Shown here: piece after piece, positions 1-12,734 of the stretch
Numbering within the stretch: position 1 is the stretch's first letter
Layout: every line of letters begins with the position of its first letter
Source: Albifimbria verrucaria
Lineage: Eukaryota; Ascomycota; Sordariomycetes; Hypocreales; Stachybotryaceae
DNA: 64,000 bases
Reading direction: 5' to 3'
Assembly (NCBI GenBank): GCA_020081605.1
Contig: JAHREC010000018.1
Coordinates: 4,588,001 to 4,652,000, forward strand
Notes under the pieces: generated by a model
The model's input: the letters and a program-made list of their open reading frames with translations, nothing else
Database searches by the model: none
What the model was told of the DNA's origin: nothing
Position numbers and translations under genes: made by a program

Positions 1-1373
1 GGACAGCGCAACACTGTAGCAAGGACAGCCCCTAGATATTACACGTTAAGCAAGATTTTTCCCTGCTTGGTAAGACGTCACAAGTGATCGGTGTTGAAAC
101 TCAACATCCTGTCTCCCTCGGGAACCATATCCAAGTAAATGGAGGGAGGCAAGTAGGTAATAGGAATAAAATAGAGGCCATAAACACCAATGAGCGAGAC
201 CAAGAACCGACGAGTGTTAGTATTTATATTCGTCTAATATCAGTATATAATTCGAATGAATACCTAAGTATACTCTTATTGTTATATGTAATTCTTGGAA
301 TTTCCAGCGATCAATTTTCTTACAGAAACATATCACCTACATATAGAGTCCTTCTTTTTATCACCACTTGAAAGGTCACAATAATGTCAGCCGCTGCTTG
401 CTGCCACCACTTGCCGAATCCACTGGTGGAGCAGGAACTACAATGTTCTTATGCACTGTAGACATTCCATGGCATGTCGATGCTCCAAATCAAAGTGTGT
501 TCTATGGCTGTCAATAAATGGATATGATGCCTAAACTTGTGAGCGATGCACAATGCTTTCCTTCGACCACAATGAAGAGTGACGGTTAAGGGAATTACAC
601 CCTACAGGATAATGCTCATAATGATACGAAAAAAGAAGAAGAAATAGAGGGGAAGAAGAAGTAAGAAGAGAGAGGGAGAGGAGAATAAACCGGGACGGCC
701 TGGAAGGTAAGAGCGTGATTAGCAATAGAATGGGAATTGCAATCAACGTCGAGTATGAATAAAAATCGGTCAACCTAATGATTTGATACTAATATAGTAA
801 TCATATAATAAGAATAAATATATAGGTATATTCTTAATTTTTATCTTATTCTTCTAATATTTTACCTGCAATCTTCTAACATTTCTCCAATACTTTCCTT
901 GACTCGTTTGAAATTTATAAAAGAATCATCTTATGAAAGTATCAAGGACTCTGATCTGCAGTACTCTTCTTTGCTGGCCGTTGGCAATGCAGGTATCTGA
1001 CGCTTCGTGATTCAAATCATGTTCAGTTTGTGGGCTTGGACTCAGGCACCCTACATGCGCGCGCCATCACCAGAAATACGTCAAGCCACAATGTCCTTAT
1101 CTTGGTTCATTCAAGCAGTGTTGACTATATATATACACAAGCTAGGTTATCTGCCATTCAAATGGGATAAGCGCCTGGAGTTCGCCTCAGCTTTATTGCT
1201 GTAGCTCTCAATCAAGTTTGGCAACCCAAAAACTCCAGTACGCCTTGTGGGTATGCCTCGACCAGCTTGGGCTTTGCCTCAAGCCTTGGCAACCTCTGGA
1301 TAAAAAACATACAAAGGTAAGACATAGGTCGCCCGTCTCACTCCTGTTTCACGCCGATTCCCGCGTCTCAAGC
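1..1373. other. Gene-free flank with AT-rich patches
   Basis: No gene is supported here. Two AT-rich patches stand out, at about 230-330 and 770-960, against otherwise mixed composition. The short open frames lack splice sites, domain-like composition or recognisable motifs. The patches resemble in composition the AT-rich repeat remnants at 3.5, 24.5 and 35.6 kb, and could be decayed transposon sequence. Confidence 0.5.
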
Positions 1374-2327
1374 TCACGCGTATCTGTCGGCATCTTTCGC
1401 TTGCGTTTGTGCTTGGGCTTGCCTGAACGGTAGCGTACGATCGAGTGTGTAGAAAGCTTGCGTTCTCGGTGTAAATGGCATGGCGCCTGCCGCTGTGGGA
1501 GAAGCCAGGCCCTGCATTTCCAAGGTATTCATCTCCTTCTGCGGCACGAACTCGTCGTCATCCTCATCGCCGAGGTCGTTCTCCTTGTTTGGATACATGG
1601 CATATGCAGTGAAGCCCAGGTTGAGGAGGTATAGCACACTGTTGCGTTGAGACCGTGTTAGCATGGTGCGAAGTATTTTAGGACAGGGCACGCCTGCTTA
1701 CAACATGTAGAATGTCACGCCCAGAGAAGCCTGCGCTATTTGACAGCTCTTGTACGCGCCATGCGGCTTCGCCATGTCGCAGCCGTATCGGAAGTACCAC
1801 GCTGCGGGCGCAGGATACCTCGGGTCGGCGTAGTCCGGGCCGATTTGTCCATATATGCTGACAGTGTACAGCGCCACGAGGGAAATGTTAATGAACATGG
1901 CAATAATGGGGAACCATCCCTCATGATGAAGGCAATGAGTTTTGCCAACAGGAAGAAGAGGGAGACGACGGAAATGGCCACATTGAAGTCGGTCAGCCTG
2001 TTTCGTAGGTCAGCACATGGTGCGGTCGCGCTTTCGGGTTTGCTATAATACTCACGTCCGCGACCAAATCAAGGGAATGTCGGGAAGAGGTCGATAGTTC
2101 GCGTAGGCATAGAGAATCATGTTGGGATTCGAATTGAGCTTGTTAAGGTAGCCGATGCGCCAGAGGTCGGTGCGATACAGGTCGGGCTGAGCAATGCCGA
2201 AAATGACAAGGCAGGGAACCAATCCTGCCAGCTCCAGAAGCATCAACCACCAGGTTGCTTTCCGTGATATTCTGGGCCATCTTCTGTGGACGGGGTGATA
2301 TGTTCCCATCCAGCTGGGGGCCTTCAT
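1374..2327 (-). CDS. Four-helix integral membrane protein, fungal conserved hypothetical
   Basis: Three exons on the minus strand: 2056-2327, 1702-1997 and 1374-1638, with GTGAGT and GTAAGC donors and CAG acceptors. The product is about 277 residues. Four hydrophobic segments are visible: WWLMLLELAGLVPCL in exon 1, VAISVVSLFFLLAKLIAFIM and WFPIIAMFINISLVALYTV in exon 2, and a fourth spanning the last intron (FYMFVLYLLNLGFTAYAMY). The C-terminal tail is hydrophilic and acidic (DLGDEDDDEF), probably cytosolic. The layout resembles MARVEL-like tetraspan proteins of filamentous fungi, but I cannot name a function. One frame break lies in exon 2 at the C run 1918-1920 (G on the coding strand). Adding one base joins the second and third helices and makes the total 278 codons. 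The start is the only upstream ATG in frame with helix 1. Confidence 0.72.
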
Positions 2328-3471
2328 TGTCGCAGAAATCTCGGTGTCCTTGGATAGATTCTGTGCAGTAGTGACTCGACCGCCCTGACGATGCGCTACT
2401 CAATCGATTGCGCTCAGAGTATCGCCGATGCAAAGGTCGCTGGCTGACAAGCAGCGGAAGATTGCGCCAACATCCGCAGGGAACAGTTGTCGTGCTGCCT
2501 TTCAGCGACTGTTCGTCGTCGTCGGAAGATGAGAAGGAGAGCTACGGCTGCGAGCAACATCGAAGACAGCCCAGGTGAGGGGCCGGCCATGTTTAAGGGC
2601 CACGGCATGCCTCGACAGGCGGTGCCGGGTATTGATCATGCACGCAGCATGCCGCTCACTCAACGTGAGCAGCCATTCGAGGCGCGCGGGGCCAATAGGA
2701 GGTTGGAGAGCCATGGGGCCATAAGCGCTCTCAGAGGGCTGGGTTCTACGATTGGCTCAGCTGAAGATGGGCGATGTCGAGGGCAGCCAATGAGAAGGCC
2801 CGGTATGCCGCCTGGAGATGTGCTTCGGGGTCCCAAGGTGTGATTGCTAACAGGGATTAGCGGAAGACCCGCCAGAGGGTTGCTTCTTGGCGGCTGGCTC
2901 TCGCGGTCCATGAATGGACGGATGGACGAGTGCCCTTTCGCCATGGGCATAAAAATACTCTAGCAGAGGGTGACATCGAATGGCAGCGCTCGCCGCCGCG
3001 AACATGCAAGCAGCATCCTGCACACCATCACAGTCACAGCCCAGCGGCTGCTTTCCTCGTGGCATGGTGAAACCTGTTTGGGCTCTTGTTGTAACGTGTT
3101 GGTGATGTTCGTGCCTGTTCCGGCGAGGCAGGGCGCCTGGATAATTGGGGGCTCTTTGCTGTATGCGGTCCCTGGCAGTGGTTCTCGGATGTTACGGGGT
3201 CCACGCCGAGTCAGGTGAGGTGGGAAATGCCGGCCATCGAAGCAGATGGCCTGCCTCATCGTGCTTGCTGGTCACGGAGCAGGCTAGCAACACAAGGCTC
3301 TGAGTGTTGGCTCCCACCGAGACAGTGCAATGCAACACAACCAAGTCCGCTCACCAATCCAGGTCGTCGCTATGATATTGAGCTGAAGAGCCTTGATGAC
3401 TAACCTCCATCACACCTCTGTCCTGGTTGGTCCAGAGGAAAGACCCTGCCAAGTGGAAGCAAGGAGGGTAA

Positions 3472-3610
3472 CTGTAGATCAAGTAAGCCTTAAATTTCTC
3501 CACGAAGGTTATTCGTTGTAAATCAGGACATCAATATAAAATCAACACATTAATATAGTAATGTTTATATGTTTATTTTTAGTACAATCTTATTTGACTC
3601 GAGTCAGTTT
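3472..3610. repeat. AT-rich dispersed repeat, LTR-like fragment, copy A
   Basis: It begins CTGTAGATCAAGTAAGCCTTA and shares with the 24.5 kb copy a later block, TATAAAATCAACA followed by TTAATAT, at matching spacing. The copy at 35.5 kb shares the CTGCAGATCAAATAG start. AT content is far above the flanks. The far terminus is not recognisable here, so the end coordinate is approximate. Confidence 0.45.
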
Positions 3611-6245
3611 ATCATGTTCGACGACCTTGCTACTTCCTTCTTCCCATTATCTGGTCTCCTTGCTACCCTATACTTCCTGTATTGTTATCTGAGTTGAAGA
3701 AGCTCGATCGAGGTTGCCATGGGCATCGTGCTTGTTCTATTCCTATTGAGTAATATCTGGGTGGCTTCATGAGGTACCTGCGCATGCTGAAAATAATAAT
3801 CTCATGTTATGCCGAGGCATGATCCCGACTCGATGCCCCAGTCGAGCCCGACCACCCCGTGTTGTCTGTCCTGTAATTTTCACAGCAGCAACCCTGGTTG
3901 AGAAGATCAAGAGCTCGGGCGGCCTCTATGACTAACAGCCGAGCCGAGCTTCACACCAACAAAGCAACCCGTGGTGGGACGGAGCTACTGCCATAGTGGA
4001 TCAAGGACACCGGACCTACGATGGATGAGATACGGCACACTCCCGAGGTCGTACAAAATTACCATATCGATTAGCCCACAAAACCCTAGAATGGAGCGAA
4101 AACGCCATGACGATGGGCTAGAATGGACTACAGAACCACTATAGTATGTGAGTCTTGGGTTAGCTGCTCCACGGAACAGGCAGCCTAAATTAAGGCCGTT
4201 GCGCCTCACCGTGGTTATCCGGGACGTGAGCCGCGTCCAGGCACCTACATAGTAGTGCTGTAACAAAAGTTGCAGCGGCTGGATGATTTTTCGTTGGATT
4301 ACTCCGTACACGTCATCGTGACGAGCGACTGCCGAGAGCAGACTGAGGATATTCAATTACACGTTGAAAGAATCTGGAGCCGCCCCCATGTGGAGCTCAA
4401 GAAAAGTTCAGTATTGAGAGGCGATAGGGGTCGAGGTAGAAAGAAGAGAAGGCTAAACAAACATTTGCACCATATTTTGTACAGCGAGCAGAAATCATAC
4501 TGGGCTCGATGTTTCGGCTCAAGAACCTCAATAATGGGTGATTCTGTTTAGCATGACACAGGAAGGTCTAGCGTAGCAAAACATGACTGACACATACTTG
4601 CTCAAGGATTGGGGTGTGGCTACAGATGGTGAGCCTGGAGGTGACCGCCATTCTTTCCACATAGATCATGGTGTCCAGCTCCGTTTCCGATGTCAGGAAC
4701 CGTTTTGCATCCCGCATCAACGGGGTATTCGAGTGAATCGACAAATCCCATACAAAACACCGATCTGCGTGACTGCAGGCACATGCGCTGGTCGGAGCTT
4801 TTGCTTGTGTATCGAGAATTTTCGACCGCAAAGCAAAGTGCGACGCTAAGGCGCCAAGCCCGTGGGTGGTGTGACAGGCCAAACGGTTTTTGGTAAACCA
4901 AACGCTGCCGTCCCGTAGGAGTTTCTACTCCCACCTCACCCCTGCCGTAGCCACTCAAACGTGGCCCTAGCGTTAGCACCAGGTCCGGGGCGGCAGATTC
5001 CACCTGGTCTAGAACGGCCCATCAAGCACGTTGTGGTCTTTTCCATTCATGTTGTACCAATGCAGGCGGGACTAGCTTGGCTAGCAAAGATCGATGGGCG
5101 GTGGGCCACGGTTACCTCGGACTTCAATGTTTAAGCCAGGGGTGTGCGTGAAGTGATACGAAATGCAGGACATCGCTTCGGTTAAGATAAATTCAAGGCG
5201 GAGAGAATAACACGCTGGGAGTTAAATTTCCTCCGTTGAACGTAGCTAGATGAGGTTCACGTATGGGCGAGGAAGCAATTACCTTGAGAAGGGACGTGTT
5301 CGTTCTGACTCCCAAAGCCTTGGCTCTGACAGCCAGGTCAAGGATGTGTAATCCCCGAAAGACGTGGGTCTCTTCAACAAAGTCAGAAACAACAGAGCTC
5401 CCATCCGGGTATTCGGGACGGGCTGGTCTGCTAGGTGGGCATTTCCGCATACCTAATCTCAGCTGGCGTGTAAGTGAGGACAGGACTGGCAAGCCACGAA
5501 AGAAAATATCGATCGGGTGTAATGATGGACGGGGAGTCTACTGGTCATAGCGCCGCAATGAGGCGTGGGAGGCAGCGGCACGGACGAAAGTCAACCCACG
5601 GCACGCAGCCGGACGGGAGCCATGACCTTCACCTTATTGATGGCCGAGGTACAGTATGTGGATGGGACGGTAGTTGTGCATGCAACGCGGAAACCGTTGC
5701 AACGTTTGCGAGCATGGCACTATTGTGAAGGCGCCAGAGACGGAGAGAGAGGCTCACAATTGGCGACGCATGCCCTGCACCTGGTTGTCTGGATGGCATC
5801 CATTCCAGAACAGCATCCCTTGTCCAGATGTCGAGTGTACGCCCCCAAGAGTGAGCCTTGTAGGTGACCCTGCCCTGGTTCATAGCTGTTTGCCACATCC
5901 CGAACCAAGAGTTTGCCTATTGGGCCTATGCTAGAACAAGTACATGTCCGGAGCGGCTGGTCTGGCTCGGGCGAAGAGAGGAGGTGGCCCAGGATAGGAT
6001 CTTTTCTGGCTCGTGTTTCGTCTCTCCGGTTAATCCCACTGGTTTCTCCTTTGTAAGTGTTGGAACGTTGTAGGTACAGTAGCTTGTCGTGGGTGGAGCT
6101 GAGGAGAAAAAAAGAATGGAGCATTGATAGCTGGACTCCATGTGGCGGCCAATCCACCCGTCCACCCATGTAGAAATACAGGAGAAGAAGAGTTGGATAT
6201 GTCGACATATGACCACCCGGCAAGCCAGCCAGCGGAACGGGCAGT

Positions 6246-6304
6246 CAGGCAGGCAGGCAGGCAAGCAAGCAAGCAAATGGACAGATAGACAGGTAGACAG
6301 ACAT
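6246..6304. repeat. Tetranucleotide tract (CAGG)n(CAAG)n followed by GACAGNTA units
   Basis: Four CAGG-type units run directly into four CAAG-type units, then imperfect GACAGATA/GACAGGTA/GACAGACA octamers. The translated repeats in this stretch (such as LACLPACLP) are artefacts of the tract, so I call no gene across it. Confidence 0.85.
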
Positions 6305-6897
6305 CCCCCGCATGTCTCTTGGTCTCGTTTCTCCTTGTTCGATTGCGGTCTATCAGATGCCAAGGCCGACCTTGGGCTCAGACATCAGCATTGCGCTAGT
6401 TGTTTGCCCTTGCAGTCAGACCCTCCGCCCTAGCCACGGTACTTGCAATACTTACGGACTTGTAGCGTGATGAGCCTGGGCAGATGAGGAGAAGGACTTT
6501 GTCGAGCGGCTGATGTTGCCAGCGCTCCATCTGTCAGTTGATTCATCTGATAAGCGGTAGGTAAGGTATTTAAACCGAGCAAAGATGTAATGTAGAATAG
6601 CAAGGCACCTCCTACTTAAGTGGCAGGTACACACCCGTATCCTTATGTATGGCTATAGGTACCCCAGGTACAGGTAGCGTGCGCCTATCGAAACAGCACA
6701 TCACAGTGAGGTGTGCTCCATATGTCGAGTCCATGGGCGGGCAATTCTGTCCACTTTCTGCACCTGCTTCTAAGGCCTCTCATTTGCCCACTTCTTACAT
6801 CCCGAGCTATCTAAATGGCACGTACCAGGTGAAGGGTGCTGGTTCTACCAGACAAAATGCTAGCAGATAATGTATCATTCGTACCTTAGTACCTTCC

Positions 6898-6979
6898 AGC
6901 AAGGCAAGGCAAAGCAAAGCATAGCAAAGCACAGCAAAGCAAAGCAAAGCAAAGCAAAGTAAAGCGAGAGCAAAGCAAT
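6898..6979. repeat. Pentanucleotide repeat (AAAGC)n
   Basis: About 80 bp of AAAGC units with AAGGC, ATAGC and ACAGC variants. The variant spread indicates an old, drifting tract. Confidence 0.85.
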
Positions 6980-7074
6980 GTGAGCATGGTAGGTACGGAT
7001 GCGGATAGTGGGTGGTACCAGCCAGCCAGCCGAGTGACGCCTGGCCTCTCCAATCCTAATCACTATTATCATAA

Positions 7075-7107
7075 CCATCCCCATCCCCATCCCCATCCCC
7101 CATCATC
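7075..7107. repeat. Hexanucleotide repeat (CCCCAT)n
   Basis: Four to five tandem CATCCC units followed by an imperfect unit. It is purely intergenic. Confidence 0.8.
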
Positions 7108-7450
7108 CCACGTCCCTTACACTCCAACCTCACCATTGCTTCCTCTGTCCTTTTACTTGCCTATCCAAGAATTGTTCAATTCCAACTAGGCTTGGCGGCT
7201 GATCTTGTTCGTGCTGCCTCTCGCTGCGCCCCTAGCCTTGGCTCGCTCAACCTGGAACGCTCTCCTGACATTCCATCCTTCGTCCACCTAGGTAGCTAAG
7301 CTACCTATACCAGTTCTGCTCTGTACTAAGGGTATGCTGCCACCTACTTAGGTTATTCCCGCCCATCTACTCCGTAGGTGCTACGATAATTTACTGGTCT
7401 GATCCCCAACTCCCTCACACCCCACTTATCTACCTCGTTCTACCTTTACA

Positions 7451-7508
7451 TTACCTTACCTTACCTTACCTTGCCTCGCCTCGCCTCGCCTCGCCTCGCC
7501 TTACCTTG
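7451..7508. repeat. Compound pentanucleotide repeat (TTACC)n(TCGCC)n
   Basis: Four TTACC units pass through a TTGCC unit into six TCGCC units and return to TTACC, so a second 5-mer appears to have expanded inside the first. It lies about 600 bp upstream of the histidine kinase start. Confidence 0.85.
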
Positions 7509-7889
7509 CTCCTGCTAGCACGCACCACTCCAATTACCATACAGGTCGCATCTCGGGACATTCCACCTCACTTGGATCGATGACACTGACTCCGTTTTGA
7601 CCACAGAGGGGACGTGGAAGCCGCTTGCTAGGGTTGCTCAGTTCCAACAAGCTCACCAGCTACCAAGCCCGGGCCCAAGCCCGATCCAATCCAAGGTTGA
7701 GCCAAGTCACGTCGTGTGTCCTTACCATTTCCACGCACCCCTTCGATCATCTCGATCTCGCTCGCTCGCTTCTTCCTCCCTCCCTTGCCTGGCGCACACG
7801 CTCTCCCACACGCGCACGCACACATCGTGGACACCCGACACACCCAAAGACACCGACAAATACGGCCGCCAGAGGCTGGCCTGGTTTCG

Positions 7890-7920
7890 TACCCTTCCTT
7901 GCCTTGCCTTGCCTTGCCTG
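7890..7920. repeat. Pentanucleotide repeat (CCTTG)n
   Basis: Four to five CCTTG units about 200 bp upstream of the histidine kinase start codon. It is the fifth short-unit tract in this 1.7 kb promoter region. Confidence 0.8.
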
Positions 7921-8118
7921 GCCCTCACCCCGTGGGTATCCATTTACCGTTTTCCTATTCCTCTGGTGTGACCGGCAACCAACACCCCTCCCCTCCGTTT
8001 CACTCAACCACCCCGTCCGTCCCCAAATCCAGTCACCATCCTAATCCTGTGCTCTGTCCGCACCTGCAAACCCTGCTCTGCCCTTCCCCGTTCTGGTCTC
8101 CGTGCCCCGGGTGTCTTC

Positions 8119-11100
8119 ATGCAGAGACCGGACGATAGCTCTGCCTTGCGCCCAGATTCAGAGCCCACATATATTTCTCCCTCAGCGTCCTGCTCTTCCG
8201 CTGCCACCGCATCGGCATCGACCGTCACCTCCTCCAGCAAAACCACCGCCGCCAACATCGTCGGCACCACCGCCGCCTCCGCCACCCCTCCACGCCGACC
8301 ACTCTTCCTGCTGCTGCTACTGGCACTCGCTCGCTTACTTCCGCCGTCACCGACTTCGCGCACCCGTCGCGTGTTGCTGCGCCGGATCGCCCGATCTCCA
8401 CCCCCGCCAATCTTGTCGCCACGCACTCAAGCCAGGGGCACCATCAACCGAGAACTTACACCTTATCCACGCAGTCTGGTCGATGGCTTTCCGACAATAG
8501 CAGTTCGGGCCACGGCCCTTTGACGCACCCACGGGATAACCCATCCATAATTGTCTCGCCGTCAACCTCTGGGCCACGAATTGATCACCTCCCACCACCT
8601 CCCCGTCCGCGCCCTGGCCCTCCGATCAAGCGCCCCTCGGGCTACGGCAGGGGCGAGCAGGCTATGGAGAGATCTCCCATAAAGAAGGCCCGCACTGGCG
8701 CATCACCGCCTCGAAAGGTTGACATACCACCCATTCCAGCCAGTGGCCTCACGGCCACGAACGCCCGGGCCCATCGCGAAGGCTCGCAATCACCTCTCTT
8801 CTTCTCCCACTCCGCCTCCAAGCCAATCTCCCGACCTTTGGCCTTTCCGACGACCGACCTCACCGCAACCATGCTTTCGCGAATGCGTGAAGACCCGGCC
8901 GGTACCGTTACCACCCTCAAGTTGCCCCGTGCCAGTGTCAGCTCCACCAGTCCCGCAAGATCCGGCAGCACCCTGGCAGTTGGGCATCCTCATCCGATGG
9001 CATGGTACAATCCTCAAGCTCCGACGCTCGTTCGCTGCCACCCGGCCTGCAGATACTTCAAGGCGTGGGAGTGCTGGAACTTGTCGAACAGGATCAACGC
9101 CCGACCTTTCTGGTGGATATCGCCAATGCCGCAAACGCAAGCCGTCCGGGACTGCACATTCTTTATTATAATACATCCTTACGCACGTCGCATGATTTTC
9201 TACAGCTCCTCACTGTTGAACAGGACGATTCCACCAACGCCACCGAGTTCGGGAGGTTCAAATCATGGGTGTTGACCCCCGTGCCTGGCTCGGATGTCCA
9301 AGACATCATTTCGCCGTCTCATACCTACGGCGGTGTAATTTGGACATGTTCGACGCTGCGCCGACGGTTTCGCTTCATTAGCGGTGAAGCTACCATTGTT
9401 CGGCGTGATTCAGCTACGCCCTTGGCACCTTCTAACAAACAAGACGAAACCGTCGATCGAGAGACCATTGAGCTTGTGCAGTCTGGGCCAACAACGCCGA
9501 TTCCTGAACCTGTTGATCCCCTGACTATTTTGGCGATGCTCCCAGCAAAGAACCCCAGACCGAGACTGTCCTAGAAATCATTGGTGACGCCATGGACGAG
9601 GAACCTGACCGACATCACCCCGATGCCTTCACGAACGAGGTTCTGCAATCGCAGCCAGTTTGGTCCAGTTTCGATTGGACTAGGATACCCCTTAGCGAAA
9701 ACCTCCCAGATCACATTCGGTTTGTGAGATCTGTTGATTGGGCCTCTACGCCACTAGGCCCGATTGAAGAATGGAATGCTGATTTACGGACAATGTCAAA
9801 CATGGTGATGGGGAGCCCGCACCCGGCTGCCATGTATTGGGGCCCTCAATTCGTCTGTTTATACAATGCCGCATATATAGAGTTGGCCGGTCAAAAACAC
9901 CCTGGCCTCATGGGTGCGAGATACGAGGACGCATGGCCTGAAATATGGGACGAAATCAAGCCAGTTCTGATCAGTGCCTGGGATTCTGGGCAGGCTACTA
10001 TGAAGAACGAGAACCGCCTTTTCATGTACCGGAAGGGTTTTCTGGAGGAGACCTATTTCTCATGGTCCATCGTACCTCTAGTTGGTGGGGAAGGTGAGGT
10101 AGTCGGTCTTTATAACCCAGCTTTCGAGCACACACGCCGGAGGGTCAACGAGCGCCGCATGCTTACACTCCGTGAAATTGGAGAGAGAACCGCCACGGCG
10201 ACAACAGTGTCTGGTTTCTGGCCCCAAGTACAGAAGGGACTCGAGTACAATGACTTGGATGTTCCCTTTGCCCTCATATATTCTGTGGATGTATCAAACA
10301 ATGATACCGAAAGCGACATATCATCGTTACATTCGGGCAGCATTAGCAACCCGCCGCAGATTGTACTCGAAGGCTCTTTAGGAGCGCCCCAGAATACGTG
10401 GCTGCAATGGCCAGTTTAGACTTGCGAACGTCGGAAGATGGATTCTCGCCTTATCTAAGGCAATCCCTATCAATGGGTGGAACTCCAATCATTCTCTCAA
10501 AAGAAGCAGGTACTTTGCCGGATCATTTAGTGGCAGGTTTGCAATGGCGTGGTTATGGTGACCCTTGTCAAACCCTCGTCGTCTTCCCTGTTATCCCAAC
10601 CACTACCGGCGAAGCCGTTGCGGGTTTCATCGTTATGGGCGTGAACCCTCGCCGCCCTTACGACGACGATTACAGGCTGTTTATTCATTTACTCGCACGA
10701 CAACTGGCAACTTCCATGGCATCTGTGGTTTTGTTCGAGGAAGAGATTAAGCGTGGGCAGCGCGCGGCACGACTCGCAGCTTTAGACCGACAGGAGCTGT
10801 CAATGCAGCTCGTTTTGAGGACCCAGGAAGCTAACGAGAGCGAATTTCGATTTACTCGCATGGCAGAATTTGCCCCTGTTGGCATGTTCATAGCAGACGC
10901 TAGCGGCCTGATCAACTACTGTAATGATATGTGGTGGCAGATTTCACGTTTGCCCAGGGCTGAAGGGAACGAGAATGCTTGGATGACAAGTGTGAGAGCC
11001 GAGGATCGTCCGGCGTTAGAGACGGCATGGCGAAAGCTGCTGGAAGAGAAGGTGACGATTTCGGTGGAATTTCGTTTCAACCACAGCCAGAGGAGTGGCG

Positions 11101-12734
11101 ACAACACAATCGATACATGGGTCCTCATGAGCGCGTACCCAGAGAAATCCGCAGAGGAAACCTCACGTCTATCTTTGGCTGCATCACCGACATTTCTCCT
11201 CAAAAATGGGCCGAGAAGTTTCAGAACGAACGACGTGAGGAAGCTGTTGAGCTCAAACGCCAGTCAGAAAACTTCATTGATATCACCAGTCACGAGATGC
11301 GAAACCCACTTTCTGCGATTCTTCAATGTGCAGACCAAATCGCTAATAGCATTACCGGCTTTGCATCTAAGAAAGATAAAGAGGAGCTCGAGAGTGTACT
11401 GGAAGGATGTCTGGATGCAGCAAATACCATCAACCTCTGTGCAAGTCACCAAAAGCGCATCGTTGATGACATCTTGACGCTGTCAAAGCTCGATTCAAAC
11501 CTGTTGGCAGTCACGCCGGTCAACGAGCAACCCGTCCGGGTAGTGCAACGAGCGTTGAAAATGTTCGAGTCGGAGTTGGTCGCTCATGACATTGAGTTCG
11601 AGTTCCTTGTTGACGAATCTTTCGAAAAGTATGGTGTAAAGTGGGTTAAAATGGACCCGTCTAGGCTGCGGCAGGTGTTGATTAACCTGATGACCAATGC
11701 CATTAAATTCACACAGGGTCGCGAGAAACGAATAATCACTGTTCGTCTCAGTGTCTCCAAGGACATCAGCGAGGAAACCAGCAAGGGTACCATATACTTT
11801 GACAGGAATGACCATCACAATCGAACTGCCTCGATGGATATCAACAACATTGCAGAGTGGGAATTGGCGACTTGGTCAATCTACACTGCTCGGTAGAAGA
11901 TACTGGACCAGGTTTAGCCGAAGAAGAGTTGAAGATACTCTTTCAACGTTTCCAGCAAGCATCACCACGGACGCATGTGCAATATGGCGGATCTGGACTT
12001 GGCCTCTTCATCTCTAGAATCTTGACTGAGATGCAAGGCGGTCAGATCGGCGTCACGTCTCAACGGGGTAAAGGAAGCAAGTTTAGTTTCTACATTCAAA
12101 GTCGAGTGTGCGTCAACCCGCCCGCCGATTACGAACACATATCTCCGTTCAAAATTGCCCGCAAGATGCTCTCACCCAAGTCACCGCAACAACCTCAGCT
12201 GGCTCGTCAACCATCCGCCGCTGGGCCAGTGAAACCTGGCACGAACCCTCTTTTCGATGTTCTCATTGTCGAAGACAACATCGTAAACCAGAAAGTTCTG
12301 CAAAGGCAGCTTCGCAGCTGTGGAAACAACACATTCGTTGCAAACCATGGCAAGGAGGCTTTGCAAACACTAGAGAAATCAAGGTTCTGGCTTGGACACG
12401 AGGAAGAGGGCGTTGATATCTCGGTCATTTTGATGGATCTTGAGATGCCGGTTATGGACGGTATGACCTGCGCAAGAAGGATTCGAGAACTAGAACGCGA
12501 AGGCACGATTATTAAGCATATTCCTATAATTGCGGTGACAGCGTACGCAAGACCCGAGCAGATTGAGAACGCCAAGGCAGCTGGGATTGTAAGTATCCAT
12601 CATCAACGGCCTCAATGTCTTCTTTGCTAATCATATCCATCCAGGACGACGTTATATCGAAGCCTTTCCGCATCCCTGAACTGATCCCCAAGATTGAGGA
12701 GTTGGTCAGCAAGTACAATGATCTTTCCGTTTAG
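8119..12734 (+). CDS. Hybrid histidine kinase (PAS, GAF-like, PAS, HisKA, HATPase, receiver)
   Basis: A sensor of the multistep phosphorelay that feeds an HPt protein and response regulators. Exons are 8119-12588 and 12645-12734; the intron has a GTAAGT donor and CCAG acceptor. The restored length is about 1521 residues. Order: a Ser/Pro-rich, probably disordered N-terminus to about residue 480; a PAS-like module starting SVDWASTPLGP (about 535); a GAF-like region (about 680-890); a second PAS (FAPVGMFIADASG, about 912); the H-box SHEMRNPLSAIL with phospho-His near 1060; the N-box (INLMTNAIKFT, about 1190); G-boxes EDTGPGL and GGSGLGL; and a receiver with VEDN, phospho-Asp in LMDLEMPVMDG near 1442 and the conserved Lys in ISKPF. 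Six breaks (8285-8288, 8982-8984, 9553-9556, 10387-10390, 11138-11140, 11859-11861) are each one base short in a C or G run. Restoring them gives exactly 1522 codons. No transmembrane segment is seen, so it is probably cytosolic. I do not assign it to a numbered fungal HHK group. Confidence 0.9.

Larger units (their letters stand above)
2328..8118. other. Long intergenic region between the membrane protein and the histidine kinase
   Basis: About 5.8 kb with no gene I can support. Open frames here are short, overlap on both strands and lack splice signals. The contents are an AT-rich LTR-like fragment near 3.5 kb and several simple-sequence tracts between 6.2 and 7.9 kb. The last kilobase is pyrimidine-rich with many CCTTG/CTCGC units and probably contains the promoter and leader of the downstream histidine kinase. 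Confidence 0.5.

Noticed and set aside
5926..6363. A 145-residue minus-strand frame with LACLPACLP repeats
   Set aside because: The repeats are a translation of the CAGG/CAAG tract; there are no splice sites or conserved motifs.
8119..12734. Programmed ribosomal frameshifting in the histidine kinase
   Set aside because: The shift sites are plain C or G runs without slippery heptamers or pseudoknot-like structures, and the same pattern occurs in 13 other genes.
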